DNA of 64,000 bases from Psychrobacter immobilis (GCF_904846235.1 NZ_CAJGZN010000002.1:1-64000), one strand, 5' to 3'; counted from the first letter of the stretch, positions 27,309 to 37,181 are shown. Made by a program: numbers and translations. The notes: a model not told the origin generated them from the sequence alone.

Positions 27309-28394
27309 CTATAGTGCTTGCCAAATGATGTCAGCAACTTGCTTGCTCGCACTACGGTTGGCCAATGCGTGGCCTTTTTTTGCCATCGCTAAGCACTTCT
27401 CTCGATTGAGTACGCCAAGCTCGTCACTTAGACTCTTGGCAGTTAGCTCTGACTGCGGTAATAGAATTGCCGCATCATGCGAGGTCAACGTGCGTGCATT
27501 AGCCGTCTGATGGTCATCCACTGCATGCGGTAGCGGTACAAAAATAGCGGCGATGCCGACGTTTTGAATTTCCGTCACGGTCAATGCACCTGCGCGGCAA
27601 ACGATGATATCTGCCCAGTTGTAAGCTGCAGCCATGTCATTGATAAAGGGCTGTACAGTAAACTGATGGTTGTTTAGGTCTTGTGCGCTATAAGCCGCTT
27701 GCGTGGCTGCTTCATTGTTGCGCCCACACTGATGCAGGACTTCAAATGGCTGATCTAGTAATGCTAATGCTTTTGGTACTGTATCATTTAATACCTGAGC
27801 ACCAAGTGAACCCCCGACTACCAACAGTTTAAGCGGTGAACTGTCATTTACATCGTAGCGTATGGTTGGCTCTGCGACACCAGTAATGGCGTTACGCACA
27901 GGATTGCCCACTGTCTCAAGCTTGGCATCTTGCTGACTATTAGCAAAGGTATTCTCGAACGCTTGTAATGTCTTAGTCGACAGCTTAGATAAGTAGCGGT
28001 TGCTCATGCCAGCGATGGCATTTTGCTCATGGATAATCAAAGGCGTATTAGTCATACGCGCAGCGATACCGCCAGGTGCAGTGACATAACCACCGAACCC
28101 AACGACCACGTCAATCTGATTACTACGAATCACTTTTACTGCTGCCATCGTCGCTGATAGCAGAGTTATTGGTAGCTTCAATAATCGACCAACGCCTTTG
28201 CCACGAAGTCCTTGCATATTAATAGCATGAAAAGGATAACCTGTCGGCTCAACCAACCCATTTTCCATACCGTTTGGCGTTCCTAACCAATGAATCACTG
28301 CACCGCGCTGGGTCAGCTCGTCGCTCACTGCAAGCGCTGGAAAAACATGCCCGCCCGTACCAGCTGCCATCATCAATATATGCGGTGTTTTCAT
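27309..28394 (-). CDS. murG: UDP-N-acetylglucosamine--N-acetylmuramyl-(pentapeptide) pyrophosphoryl-undecaprenol N-acetylglucosamine transferase
   Basis: MurG transfers GlcNAc from UDP-GlcNAc to lipid I to make lipid II on the cytosolic face of the inner membrane. The glycosyltransferase-B landmarks GTGGHVFPALAV, VVGFGGYVTAPGG, IIHEQNAIAG and the C-terminal LLVVGGSLGAQVLN and CRAGALTVTEI are present. The length is 361 aa. It is the first visible gene of the murG-murC-ddl unit; ftsW, murD and mraY are not upstream, so the division cluster is split in this genome. Confidence 0.98.
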   Translation of the reverse strand: MKTPHILMMAAGTGGHVFPALAVSDELTQRGAVIHWLGTPNGMENGLVEPTGYPFHAINMQGLRGKGVGRLLKLPITLLSATMAAVKVIRSNQIDVVVGFGGYVTAPGGIAARMTNTPLIIHEQNAIAGMSNRYLSKLSTKTLQAFENTFANSQQDAKLETVGNPVRNAITGVAEPTIRYDVNDSSPLKLLVVGGSLGAQVLNDTVPKALALLDQPFEVLHQCGRNNEAATQAAYSAQDLNNHQFTVQPFINDMAAAYNWADIIVCRAGALTVTEIQNVGIAAIFVPLPHAVDDHQTANARTLTSHDAAILLPQSELTAKSLSDELGVLNREKCLAMAKKGHALANRSASKQVADIIWQAL

Positions 28395-28549
28395 GAACGC
28401 CTGCCTATCTTTACTTTATTTATATGAAGGGTTTATCTCACTGCGGCGGTAACAATTATGAAAAATAATGACCTAGCCAAAGCCCGCATAGTATAGAGGA
28501 AATCATTGTCTTATATACAGTACTTTATGCAGCAAAAATAACAAAAATC

Positions 28550-28575
28550 CAAGCCATGATCGGTCATAGCTTGGC
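28550..28575 (-). terminator. terminator of gshB
   Basis: CCAAGC-ATGA and TCAT-GCTTGG pair around a 4-base loop with one mismatch. On the minus strand the hairpin is followed by ATTTTTGTTATTTTTG. It lies about 115 bases after the gshB stop, in an otherwise empty spacer between gshB and murG. Confidence 0.7.
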
Positions 28576-28690
28576 GTCGTGTAATGCTAATAAACGGTAA
28601 GGAAAATTAATGACTAACAATACCTCAAAATACGGGTTTTACGTAGTCAGAATACTCCTTAACTCAAAACTTTCCTGAACATAGCGAAAG

Positions 28691-29662
28691 CTACGCAGTA
28701 AATTTATTCTCAATAGCAATAATAAAGTCGGTCGCGATATCTGTACCGCATTGGTCATCAATCTCACGTACGCATGTTGGGCTAGTAACGTTAATCTCAG
28801 TGATGCGCCCACCGATCAAGTCTAGACCAACGAACATTAGGCCTTTTTCTTTGACAATTGGCGCTACAACTTCTGCTACTTGGCGTTCGATATCAGTCAA
28901 TGGCATAGCAACGCCACTACCACCAGCTGCTAGATTACCACGGGTCTCGCCTTTGGTTGGAATACGAGCCAAACTATAATCTACCACGACTCCATCGACG
29001 ATTAATACGCGCTTATCACCTTCTTTGATTTCTGGCAAATAACGCTGCGCCATGATGGGCAAAGTCTCAAGCTCAGTCAGTATCTCTAACGTCACTCCAA
29101 TATTTGGACTATCAGCAGTCAAACGGAAGATGCCAGTGCCGCCCATACCATCTAATGGCTTGACGATGACATCCTGCTGTTCAGCGATGAACTTACGAAT
29201 GTGTGCTTGTTTGCTAGTCACAATCGTTGGGCTCATATAATCGCTAAACCACGTCGCAAATAGCTTCTCATTACAGTCGCGAATCGCCTGTGGGTCATTG
29301 ACCACGAGTACGCCTGCTGCTTTGGCATGGTCGAGCATATAAGTGGCATAGATAAAGCGCATATCAAACGGCGGATCTTTACGCATCAAAATCACGTCAT
29401 AGTCGCCGACTGGCCCTGTGCTTTTATCACCCAATGTATAGAAATCTGCAGGATCACGCTTTACTGTAAGCGGCTGCGTATCAACCATCAACTGACCACG
29501 GTCCAACCACAGGTCATGAATCTGACAATAACCGAGCTGATGGCCACGGTCTTGAGCGGCCCACATCATAGCGAGACTGGTGTCTTTTTTATAATTGACT
29601 CGCTCGATAGGATCCATAATAACGAGTATTTTTAGCGATTTTTCTTGTTTTTGTTGGCTCAT
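28691..29662 (-). CDS. gshB: glutathione synthetase
   Basis: GshB joins gamma-glutamylcysteine to glycine with ATP. The N-terminal MDPIERVNYKKDTSLAMMWAAQ, the RKDPPFDMRFIYAT segment and the ATP-grasp motifs VKPLDGMGGTGIFR and FVGLDLIGGRITEINVTSPT identify the prokaryotic GshB family. The ATG at 29662 gives 323 aa; an upstream GTG four codons earlier is possible. It lies 65 bases after pyrE. Glutathione may also be relevant to the Kef-type antiporter at 1-3 kb, though no link is shown. Confidence 0.98.
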   Translation of the reverse strand: MSQQKQEKSLKILVIMDPIERVNYKKDTSLAMMWAAQDRGHQLGYCQIHDLWLDRGQLMVDTQPLTVKRDPADFYTLGDKSTGPVGDYDVILMRKDPPFDMRFIYATYMLDHAKAAGVLVVNDPQAIRDCNEKLFATWFSDYMSPTIVTSKQAHIRKFIAEQQDVIVKPLDGMGGTGIFRLTADSPNIGVTLEILTELETLPIMAQRYLPEIKEGDKRVLIVDGVVVDYSLARIPTKGETRGNLAAGGSGVAMPLTDIERQVAEVVAPIVKEKGLMFVGLDLIGGRITEINVTSPTCVREIDDQCGTDIATDFIIAIENKFTA

Positions 29663-29727
29663 GATAAGACTCACTTACGTTATATTATTAATATGAAATA
29701 AACTTATTAAACAACATCAGTGCCCAA

Positions 29728-30444
29728 CTATACGCCGTACTGCTCACGATAGTGTTGCATTTTGGCTAACTGGGTCGCGTCTTTATGCTGGCCGTTTTGT
29801 GCACCATTGTCATCGGCTAAATAACTGATCAAATCATCGATATCGACCAATGCACGTACGGGCACTTCTAGTGTCGCGGCAAGCTCTTGAATAGCAGAGT
29901 GCTCTGCTTGACCTTTTTCTTTACGATCAAGTGCGACGAGAATACCAGCAACGCTTGCGCCTGCTTGCTCTAAAATCTCGACCACTTCGCGCATGGCTGT
30001 ACCCGCTGTGATGACATCGTCAAGCACCCAAACGGCCTTGCCACTTACGTCAGCACCGACCAAATTGCCGCCTTCGCCGTGAGTTTTGGCTTCTTTACGG
30101 TTATAGCCCCATTTGGCATTAATGCCATGATGTAGCCATAACGCTTGCGCTGTCGCTGCGACAAAAGGAATACCTTTATAAGCCGCACCAAAGATGACCA
30201 GCTCTTGCGCATCAGCACCATCATTTGCTGCACTCATTTGTTCAGCCAAGGCATCTGCATAACCACGTGCTAGTAACGACAACATCTCACCAGTCGCAAG
30301 CAAGCCTGCATTAAAAAAGTATGGACTGATACGACCAGACTTTAGGACAAACTCACCAAACTTAAGCACTTGGTTGTCTAGAGCCAGTTGAATAAATTGA
30401 TGAGATGAAAATGTAGGGTCTTGAGGGCGTGTTACATGAGACAT
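29728..30444 (-). CDS. pyrE: orotate phosphoribosyltransferase
   Basis: PyrE converts orotate and PRPP to orotidine 5'-phosphate in pyrimidine synthesis. The substrate region FGEFVLKSGRISPYFFN, the GAAYKGIPF strand and the PRPP-binding VWVLDDVITAGTAM are intact. The ATG at 30444, with AGGAAT upstream, yields 238 aa; an extension of 25 codons upstream is less likely because it overlaps the preceding gene. An insert near GAQNGQHKDATQ lengthens the C-terminus slightly. Confidence 0.97.
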   Translation of the reverse strand: MSHVTRPQDPTFSSHQFIQLALDNQVLKFGEFVLKSGRISPYFFNAGLLATGEMLSLLARGYADALAEQMSAANDGADAQELVIFGAAYKGIPFVAATAQALWLHHGINAKWGYNRKEAKTHGEGGNLVGADVSGKAVWVLDDVITAGTAMREVVEILEQAGASVAGILVALDRKEKGQAEHSAIQELAATLEVPVRALVDIDDLISYLADDNGAQNGQHKDATQLAKMQHYREQYGV

Positions 30445-30506
30445 TATGACATTCCTATCAGCAAAAAGAGGGGACAAAAAATTTGCATTATTGTACGCAT
30501 TATTGA

Positions 30507-31544
30507 TCAGCTTGACCAACCATTGATCGCATAATCCTGCATATTGGCATAGCGAGTCAACAAACCACTACGCGACGAGATATTAAAATAGCTCTGTCCA
30601 TCTGCTCGGACCTGTATCTCCCAGCCCAAATGATAAGCGGCAACAATAATATGACCAGCAAATAGTCGAATCTGACGATATGCGTGGCGCTGCGACGGCT
30701 CACAAACGATTTGACTGAGCAAGTAGCTACGCACATACTGGCATATTTCTGCGGCGCTATAGCTATGATTGATACTCTTACGGGTACTACACTGCTTTAG
30801 CGCATGGACAGCCACGCTACATGCCATAATATCCGTGGCCAAACTACCCTCGCCTGTTTCAAACTGCTGCGGCTGTAGTATCACTTGCCAATCATCGGCA
30901 TACAGACTGTTGAGTAGCTCATCAGGATTATAGCGTTTGGTCAATGCGCGCATAGATAATAATGCAGAATTTTGAGCCTTGCTGTCATTGTTTGAATCGT
31001 TGTTTGAATCGTTATCTGATTCAGTCACTGTAGAGTTATCAATAGGCAAAAACCCATAACGGTTCAGTTTTGGATAAGCGCGAATCGCCTGTTGAATATC
31101 CGACATATCTAATAATGTCATATCTGATAATGTCGATATTAGTGGCTGCTCACTATGATTCTGATAAAAGCTATCCGGCAACTCAATAAGCTGTGCCGCA
31201 TTCAGCAATGATAAATGCTCAGCCAGCGCTTCTGAAGCAATCAGCGACCACTTTGACAAACTGTCTGCATTGGGCTGATAGAACCGAGTCGAATTACCAT
31301 AAAGCCTGCGCAATTGACCATTTAGGCGACGAGCGGGCTCAGGAATATCACTTAATGGTCTGGCAGGGTCAAGAGGAGATTGTTTGGGATCAAAGTTAGG
31401 ATGTACGATCGCAGGTTGCTGCGAATCAGCTAGCATAGACGATTGACCAGCCTTTTTTTGGACGTGACCTTCTGCCAGCTGCCCGCCTTCTGTTGCCAGA
31501 TTAGCATGAGACAAACGGTCATCAGAAGTAGAAGGCTGGGACAT
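30507..31544 (-). CDS. unrecognised 345-residue protein encoded upstream of pyrE
   Basis: I do not recognise this protein. It is hydrophilic, with no signal peptide or membrane segment. The first 80 residues are polar and Gln/Ser-rich with a proline-rich stretch (DPARPLSDIPEPARRL). The middle has an Asn/Asp/Ser low-complexity repeat near residue 178. The C-terminal 130 residues are more ordered, with an AAEICQYVRSYLLSQIV helix and FAGHIIVAAYHLGWEIQVRADG. A GGAGAT ribosome binding site supports the start. It is on the same strand as pyrE (62-base gap) and the epimerase-like gene (80-base gap). Confidence 0.75.
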   Translation of the reverse strand: MSQPSTSDDRLSHANLATEGGQLAEGHVQKKAGQSSMLADSQQPAIVHPNFDPKQSPLDPARPLSDIPEPARRLNGQLRRLYGNSTRFYQPNADSLSKWSLIASEALAEHLSLLNAAQLIELPDSFYQNHSEQPLISTLSDMTLLDMSDIQQAIRAYPKLNRYGFLPIDNSTVTESDNDSNNDSNNDSKAQNSALLSMRALTKRYNPDELLNSLYADDWQVILQPQQFETGEGSLATDIMACSVAVHALKQCSTRKSINHSYSAAEICQYVRSYLLSQIVCEPSQRHAYRQIRLFAGHIIVAAYHLGWEIQVRADGQSYFNISSRSGLLTRYANMQDYAINGWSS

Positions 31545-31624
31545 GAAATCTCCATAAACTATAAAATAAATAAGAACGATTATACCAAGGACTATTTTAC
31601 TCTTTAGGGCTCAGCTCTAAAGGC

Positions 31625-32464
31625 TTACTCTTGATAATTCAAAATATCTCGGTAGCCTGTCTGCCAATCAGCATAATCAAGCCAAGCTAACGGAATGTTG
31701 CTGTGCAAGCGTTTTCCTGTCACTGACATTTTTGTATTATCAATAGTAGGAGGTGTCTCACCAACCTGCTCACTAAGCCAAACCCCTAGCTCAAACGTAG
31801 TAACAGGTCGATAGTCCGTCGCTAGATAGACAGGCTTTGGTGCTTTTATCGTCAAAACTTTGGCGATGATATTGACCAAGTCGCGATCCATAATACGGTT
31901 GCTCCAATGCTCCGCTGGCACTGGTTCTTTATTTTGCTCACGAGCCTTACGTAGTCGCATTAAGCGCTCGCGACCGTAGATACCACTGGGGCGAATAATA
32001 ATGGCTTTATCACCAAAGCCTTGTTGCAGCGCTTGTTCTGCTTGCAATATGAATTTCGAGGCTTCACGCGCAGGCGTAACAGGTGCAGTATGCTCATCAA
32101 TCCATTCGCCATTATCCTGACCATAGACACCAGTAGAAGAAATAAATACCACACGTTCAAGTTTAATAAGCTGTGGAGCAAGCGTTGCTAAATGCTGACT
32201 AATCGCTAGATAACTGTCGTGATAACCGCTGGTCGAATACTCATCAGGGGTGACGATAATCGCAATATGAGTAAATGCTTGTAGCTGCTCAGCCGTCAAA
32301 GTCAACGCATTAGCCTGCAAAAAATCTGCACTATCTACCAAATCATAGTATTCGCGCTCACTACGAGCTAGCCCAGTCACACAATAGCCATCTTGGGCGA
32401 GTTTATTGGTCACTGGTAGGCCAATATCACCTTGCCCGATAATTAGTAAATTTTGCGTACTCAT
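31625..32464 (-). CDS. NAD(P)-dependent epimerase/dehydratase-like protein (extended SDR)
   Basis: The 279-residue protein begins with a Rossmann nucleotide-binding motif (LLIIGQGDIGLPV). It continues with the SDR-type strand VVFISSTGVYGQ, where the active-site Tyr region is YGQD, then IIIRPSGIYGRERLM. The pattern resembles YeeZ-type proteins of the extended SDR family, whose substrate is unknown. The GxGxxG glycine spacing is present. It is cytosolic. It sits between the 345-residue unknown and the large DUF4105 protein on the same strand. Confidence 0.8.
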   Translation of the reverse strand: MSTQNLLIIGQGDIGLPVTNKLAQDGYCVTGLARSEREYYDLVDSADFLQANALTLTAEQLQAFTHIAIIVTPDEYSTSGYHDSYLAISQHLATLAPQLIKLERVVFISSTGVYGQDNGEWIDEHTAPVTPAREASKFILQAEQALQQGFGDKAIIIRPSGIYGRERLMRLRKAREQNKEPVPAEHWSNRIMDRDLVNIIAKVLTIKAPKPVYLATDYRPVTTFELGVWLSEQVGETPPTIDNTKMSVTGKRLHSNIPLAWLDYADWQTGYRDILNYQE

Positions 32465-32548
32465 AAAGCATGTTTCCCTTTATACAACTTCCTTTATACA
32501 ACGATTACAGCACTTAGAAGCCATTTTGTTTAAATTAATACCTAATTC

Positions 32549-32596
32549 AGTGTCTAATCCAATGTCTAAACCAATGTCTAAACCACTGCCTAAAAA
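32549..32596. repeat. four 12-bp tandem repeats
   Basis: Units of the form CAATGTCTAAAC occur four times in a row with a few changes in the outer copies. They fill the spacer after the DUF4105 gene, whose stop codon lies in the last unit. Confidence 0.7.
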
Positions 32597-34737
32597 TACC
32601 GTCTGTACGATAGCTGTATATCATCATTGGCATCGATACGTTCTTGCCATTCGTAATTGGCATTGATACGTAGTGCTTGTCTTTTATCAATGTCGTATTG
32701 CAGCCCTAAGCTTGAGATTGGTTGCCAATAATGACCACGGACGTTGGTTTCATCGTTGTTGCCATGATACCAATATGGCAATTGCAATTCAGCTTGCGCG
32801 CGTAACTGATTGTTAATCTGATAACGGCAGCCTGCATTGATACCTGCGCCTAGACGAAAGCCTTTATTGATACCTCGTCCTACTTGCCCTGTACCTGCCA
32901 AAAACGTATAGCACAGTTGCGGCGGCATCTCACCAGTACCTGAAGCTGGTGTACCAAATGCCCATGACCAACCTTTCTCGTAACCTACGCTACCGACCAA
33001 ATGATCCGTACCTGCCTCTTGCGATCCATCGTTTACTCGCGTCGCCTCGATACTAGCGCCCCAAGTATTGCCTTTTTTGGCTGCATTGACAGGGTTAAAA
33101 GAACGGCCACGAATCAAAGTGACATTTTGCAAAACCACACTATCTGGCTGATTGGGCTTATTATCATCTGTGTCATACAGTCGTAATGTCGCAGCCAGCC
33201 CTTCTAAGTTAAAAAACTGTGGATACCCTGAGGCGTGGTCAAGCGTATCATGAAACCCCGCTCGAAACCCAATATCCATATAGTCATCGTCGCCACGCTG
33301 CCCTATACCTATCGTACCCAACTGTAGCGGATGCCTGTCTATCGGATTATTATCCGATACGTCGATTTGACGCTTGAGTAGTGTTTGCCCATCAGCTGAC
33401 ATGCTCGATACAGGGTTAAGCTGCGCAGACTTGATCTCATTCACGGTTTGTTTGGCACTATTATGATAGCCCAACTGCGCGCGCTGTTGTTTTTTATCAT
33501 TGAGCTGATTTTGACGTAAGGTATTATCAGCAGGCGTATAAGTGGTACTTGCCAGCAACTGCTCATTATTTAATAGTTGAATCACATCAGAAGGCACGAC
33601 TGCATAAGACAGTTGGCTCAGTAGGTTTTGCTGCGGACGGACCACATCAATAAGACGCAGAATCTCAGAAGCACAATTGTCCGTGGTGAAGTAATACGGC
33701 ATTTTTAACGCTTTGGTTTCCCAAACGTGGCGCATAATCTGCTGCACTTCCGCGGGCGTCAGACTCAACTGATATGTCCACGTATCACGTTCATCATCTT
33801 GCAGGTATTTCGCTAGCATCTCTGGATATGGGTCAATTTCGATAGCGCTGTTGTAGCTACCAATCATTGACTTAGTAGCATAGACTGGAAAACTGTCGTT
33901 TGGATCCCCGTCTACCGTATAGTTCAGCGCATAAGCCTTATCAATTTGGTTTGGATTGGCGATACTCGCTTTTGAGTCAATGCGTAGTAATGTATGAGCA
34001 AATGCAGAGAGCGGATTGTCCAAGTACTCCTGCGCAAACATAATAGACAGCTGCTCAGGCGCTAATGTCGACATCCACTCATCCAATTCTGGACAATCAG
34101 TAGATAGACTTGCAGCATCGATCGCTAGCACCTCTGCTAACCACGCCACTCGCGCTGGAAAACGGCATAAGACAGAATTATTATTGGCATCAGTTTTGGC
34201 TTGGTCGTTATCAGTCGCTGATGATGACACCAACTCTTGTGCAAGTGCCACAAGCATCGCATCTAACTCTGCACCTGAATCTTGTTGACCATTCTGACTT
34301 AAAAAAAAGCTCGGATCATCAACCAAACTCTCGGTTTTCTTTTTACCCAATACACTGTTTTTATCATCGTAAAAATACAACAAGCGTCGCCATGTTGTAT
34401 GCTGTGCCAACTTGTCTGTTTTTACTTGCTGACGCCATGTTGATAGTAGCTGCTCTGTCGCTAAACTTGATTCAGATAAAGTACTATTTTTAATATTAGA
34501 TTCAGCATTACTGATATTACCCGACTCAAATAATGCATCTGAATGAGAATAAGTAGGTGCTGTGCTAGATGCGTCAGGTGACAATACATCTGATTCTAGG
34601 ACGGACAGCGGCGTTGGTAAAAATGCCTGTGTTTGAGCCGAGAGTAACAGCCCTGCTATAGCCAATGGCAGACGTGCTCGCAGGTCAATGGTCATTAGCG
34701 TACAATCGATAGGTATGGACGTCAGTTTTATAGACAT
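32590..34737 (-). CDS. Lnb-type DUF4105 periplasmic/outer-membrane protein
   Basis: An N-terminal signal peptide (RARLPLAIAGLLLSAQTQA) is followed by a polar segment and then the DUF4105 (Lnb N-terminal periplasmic) domain, recognisable by TWRRLLYFYDD, CRFPARVAWLAE and FAQEYLDNPLSAFAHTLLRI. The Cys in FTTDNCASEILRLID is a family feature. The C-terminal 270 residues alternate hydrophobic residues and end in YRRYF, suggesting a beta-barrel that would place the protein in the outer membrane. The function is unknown; related proteins carry a papain-like fold. Two ATGs (34737, 34695) are possible starts. Length 715 aa. Confidence 0.8.
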   Translation of the reverse strand: MSIKLTSIPIDCTLMTIDLRARLPLAIAGLLLSAQTQAFLPTPLSVLESDVLSPDASSTAPTYSHSDALFESGNISNAESNIKNSTLSESSLATEQLLSTWRQQVKTDKLAQHTTWRRLLYFYDDKNSVLGKKKTESLVDDPSFFLSQNGQQDSGAELDAMLVALAQELVSSSATDNDQAKTDANNNSVLCRFPARVAWLAEVLAIDAASLSTDCPELDEWMSTLAPEQLSIMFAQEYLDNPLSAFAHTLLRIDSKASIANPNQIDKAYALNYTVDGDPNDSFPVYATKSMIGSYNSAIEIDPYPEMLAKYLQDDERDTWTYQLSLTPAEVQQIMRHVWETKALKMPYYFTTDNCASEILRLIDVVRPQQNLLSQLSYAVVPSDVIQLLNNEQLLASTTYTPADNTLRQNQLNDKKQQRAQLGYHNSAKQTVNEIKSAQLNPVSSMSADGQTLLKRQIDVSDNNPIDRHPLQLGTIGIGQRGDDDYMDIGFRAGFHDTLDHASGYPQFFNLEGLAATLRLYDTDDNKPNQPDSVVLQNVTLIRGRSFNPVNAAKKGNTWGASIEATRVNDGSQEAGTDHLVGSVGYEKGWSWAFGTPASGTGEMPPQLCYTFLAGTGQVGRGINKGFRLGAGINAGCRYQINNQLRAQAELQLPYWYHGNNDETNVRGHYWQPISSLGLQYDIDKRQALRINANYEWQERIDANDDIQLSYRRYF

Positions 34738-34888
34738 GAGGTAAAATCTCGCACGTTATTATTCATACGCTATCAGCGTTATTAAAGTTGCTGGGTCAAA
34801 AAGTCGAACACATAGCCCGCTATCGTTTAGCTATTTAGATAGATTGTCTATCGCACCATTATCAATACTAGTATAAAAAGAGAGCATT

Positions 34889-35518
34889 ATGCCCGTATTA
34901 TCACCAAACTCATCATCTACGTCGCCAATGACTATCAAAGATGGTCTACTATCGGCAGCCACTTGGCTGGCCTCACCCAATTACAATGTAAGGCCAAAAG
35001 GTTTAAGTATTGACGCCATCGTCGTACACAATATCAGCCTACCACCGAATGAATTTGGCGCCTGCGACGCTAATGGCAGACATTATGTGAAAGCATTATT
35101 TACCAATCAATTAGACTGGGATGCTCATCCTTATTTTCAAACAATCAAAGGTGCAGAAGTATCAGCGCACTTGTTTATCGAACGTGATGGCGCTATCACC
35201 CAGTTCGTCAATTTCAACGAAAGGGCGTGGCATGCTGGGCGGTCTAGCTACTTGGGTCGACATGAATGTAATGATTATAGCATTGGCATCGAGCTTGAAG
35301 GGTCGGATTTTGTGTCCTTCACCTCTGCTCAATATGAGCAGCTAGCCGAAGTAATTGCCGCCATCTATAAGGCCCATCCCAAAACACGTCGCCACTTGAC
35401 TGGCCACAGTGATATCGCGCCTGGGCGTAAAACTGACCCTGGTGATTTTTTTGAATGGGCAAGGTTGCGCCAGTTAGTCGCTGATGCAACGAAAAACGAT
35501 GTACCATCGCATAAATGA
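34889..35518 (+). CDS. ampD: 1,6-anhydro-N-acetylmuramyl-L-alanine amidase AmpD
   Basis: AmpD is a cytosolic zinc amidase that removes the peptide from anhydro-muropeptides in cell wall recycling, and influences beta-lactamase induction in some species. The zinc ligands are expected at His47 (VVHNIS), His173 (TGHSDIAPGRKTDPG) and Asp183. The WHAGRSSYLGRHECNDYSIGIELEG segment is diagnostic. The 209-residue length includes a 30-residue N-terminal extension compared with E. coli (187 aa). AGAGAG precedes the ATG. murJ follows on the same strand after about 110 bases. Confidence 0.95.
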   Translation: MPVLSPNSSSTSPMTIKDGLLSAATWLASPNYNVRPKGLSIDAIVVHNISLPPNEFGACDANGRHYVKALFTNQLDWDAHPYFQTIKGAEVSAHLFIERDGAITQFVNFNERAWHAGRSSYLGRHECNDYSIGIELEGSDFVSFTSAQYEQLAEVIAAIYKAHPKTRRHLTGHSDIAPGRKTDPGDFFEWARLRQLVADATKNDVPSHK

Positions 35519-35630
35519 TTTCCACACTCAATCCATTTATCTCAATGGTGAAAGTGATATAATTCGTCAGTTTTTCATCCATATCACATCAGCACATAAC
35601 TCAATATACAACTTAGCAAGATAGGTTCTC

Positions 35631-37181
35631 ATGGCAAAAAGTCGGTTATTTCGTTCAACCATGGTGGTCAGCAGTATGACCATGTTATCGCGTATTTTAG
35701 GTTTGGTACGTGATGTTGTATTGCTAGGGGTTTTTGGTGCAGGTGGTTTGATGGATGCCTTTTTGGTTGCTTTCAAAATCCCAAACTTCTTACGACGACT
35801 GTTTGCAGAAGGTGCGTTTAGCCAAGCTTTCGTGCCGGTACTCTCCGAATATAAAGAAAAGTACAGCTTACAACAAGTGCAGATTTTGGTCAGTCGCACC
35901 TCGGGCGCATTGTTGCTAGTGTTATCGATGCTTACGGTGGTGGTCATCTTAATCGCACCTTGGGTGGTGACGTTGTTTGCCCCTGGGTTTGCCGATCAAC
36001 CCAACAAGTTTGCCATCACTGCTGAATTACTGCGTCTTACCTTTCCGTATTTGCTATTCATCTCTATGACAGCCTTTGCGAGTGGTATTCTGCAAAGCTA
36101 CGGTCGTTTTGCCGCACCCGCCTTTGCGCCAGTGCTGTTGAATCTGTGTATGATTGGTGGGGCGCTGATTTTTGCGCCAATGTTTGATACACCCATCATG
36201 GCGCTTGGCTATGCCGTTGCTATCGCAGGCTTGCTACAGTTTTTGATTCAACTGCCGCAACTCTGGCAACAAAAGCTGCTTGTCGCACCAAAGATTGATT
36301 TTCAGCACGAAGGTGTTCGTCGGATTTTAAAGTTGATGTTACCTGCTATCTTTGGTGTTTCTGTTACTCAGATTAATTTACTATTAAACACCATCTTTGC
36401 CTCGTTAATGATTGGCGGTTCAGTCTCTTGGCTCTATGCAGCTGAACGTATGAGCGAGCTTCCATTGGGTCTGATTGGCGTGGCGATTGGTACCGTCATA
36501 TTGCCAAGTCTGTCGAAAAGCGAAGCTCAAAAAGACGACGTCAGTTTTAAAAAGACCATCGACTGGGCAGCACGCCTTATCATCTTGGTCGGTGTGCCTG
36601 CCTCGGCTGCCTTATTTGTACTGGCAGATGTATTGATGCAAGCACTATTTTTACGCGGTGAGTTTACCTTACGTGATGCCCAAATGAGTTCACTGGCCTT
36701 ACGTAGTATGGCAGGTGGTATCTTAGGATTTATGCTCATTAAGATTTTTGCCCCTGCATTTTTTGCGCGTCAAGACACCAGAACCCCTGTAAAAATCGGC
36801 ATCATTTCTGTCATCGCTAATATGATTTTTAGTGTTATTTTTATCGGGATATTTTATTTCTTAGAGATACCGTTACATGGTGGCCTAGCTTTGGCTACGA
36901 CTGGTGCTGCTTTTGTAAACGCAGGCTTGCTATATTACTTCTTGCACAAGCGTGATATTTTCCGTTTCGGTCCGCATTGGAAAAAGCTGTTTACGCAGTT
37001 TGCTATCTCGACTGGCTCTATGATTGGCGTGCTTTATTTTATGCTGCCTTACTTTCCTACCGATGAAGCTCAGTGGCAACGTATCGTCGCGCTGATTATT
37101 ATGTGTGCCGTCGGAGCGCTGGTTTACGGTGTGGTATTGCTAGCGACAGGGTTCCGTCCGCGTCAGCTAAAGCACGGTTAG
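35631..37181 (+). CDS. murJ: lipid II flippase MurJ
   Basis: MurJ moves lipid II across the inner membrane. The 516-residue protein has about 14 hydrophobic segments. It starts with the conserved SMTMLSRILGLVRDVVLLGVFGAG and FKIPNFLRRLFAEGAFSQAFVPV, including the essential Arg/Asp cavity residues. GLIGVAIGTVILPSLS in the middle is also characteristic. The start follows AGATAGG. Placed with ampD, murC, murG and ddl, it adds to the envelope focus of this region. Confidence 0.97.
   Translation: MAKSRLFRSTMVVSSMTMLSRILGLVRDVVLLGVFGAGGLMDAFLVAFKIPNFLRRLFAEGAFSQAFVPVLSEYKEKYSLQQVQILVSRTSGALLLVLSMLTVVVILIAPWVVTLFAPGFADQPNKFAITAELLRLTFPYLLFISMTAFASGILQSYGRFAAPAFAPVLLNLCMIGGALIFAPMFDTPIMALGYAVAIAGLLQFLIQLPQLWQQKLLVAPKIDFQHEGVRRILKLMLPAIFGVSVTQINLLLNTIFASLMIGGSVSWLYAAERMSELPLGLIGVAIGTVILPSLSKSEAQKDDVSFKKTIDWAARLIILVGVPASAALFVLADVLMQALFLRGEFTLRDAQMSSLALRSMAGGILGFMLIKIFAPAFFARQDTRTPVKIGIISVIANMIFSVIFIGIFYFLEIPLHGGLALATTGAAFVNAGLLYYFLHKRDIFRFGPHWKKLFTQFAISTGSMIGVLYFMLPYFPTDEAQWQRIVALIIMCAVGALVYGVVLLATGFRPRQLKHG

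Noticed and set aside
30980-31030. Short repeats encoding Asn/Asp/Ser, considered as a repeat locus
   Set aside because: Part of a low-complexity coding stretch in the 345-residue protein; too short and degenerate for a separate repeat feature.
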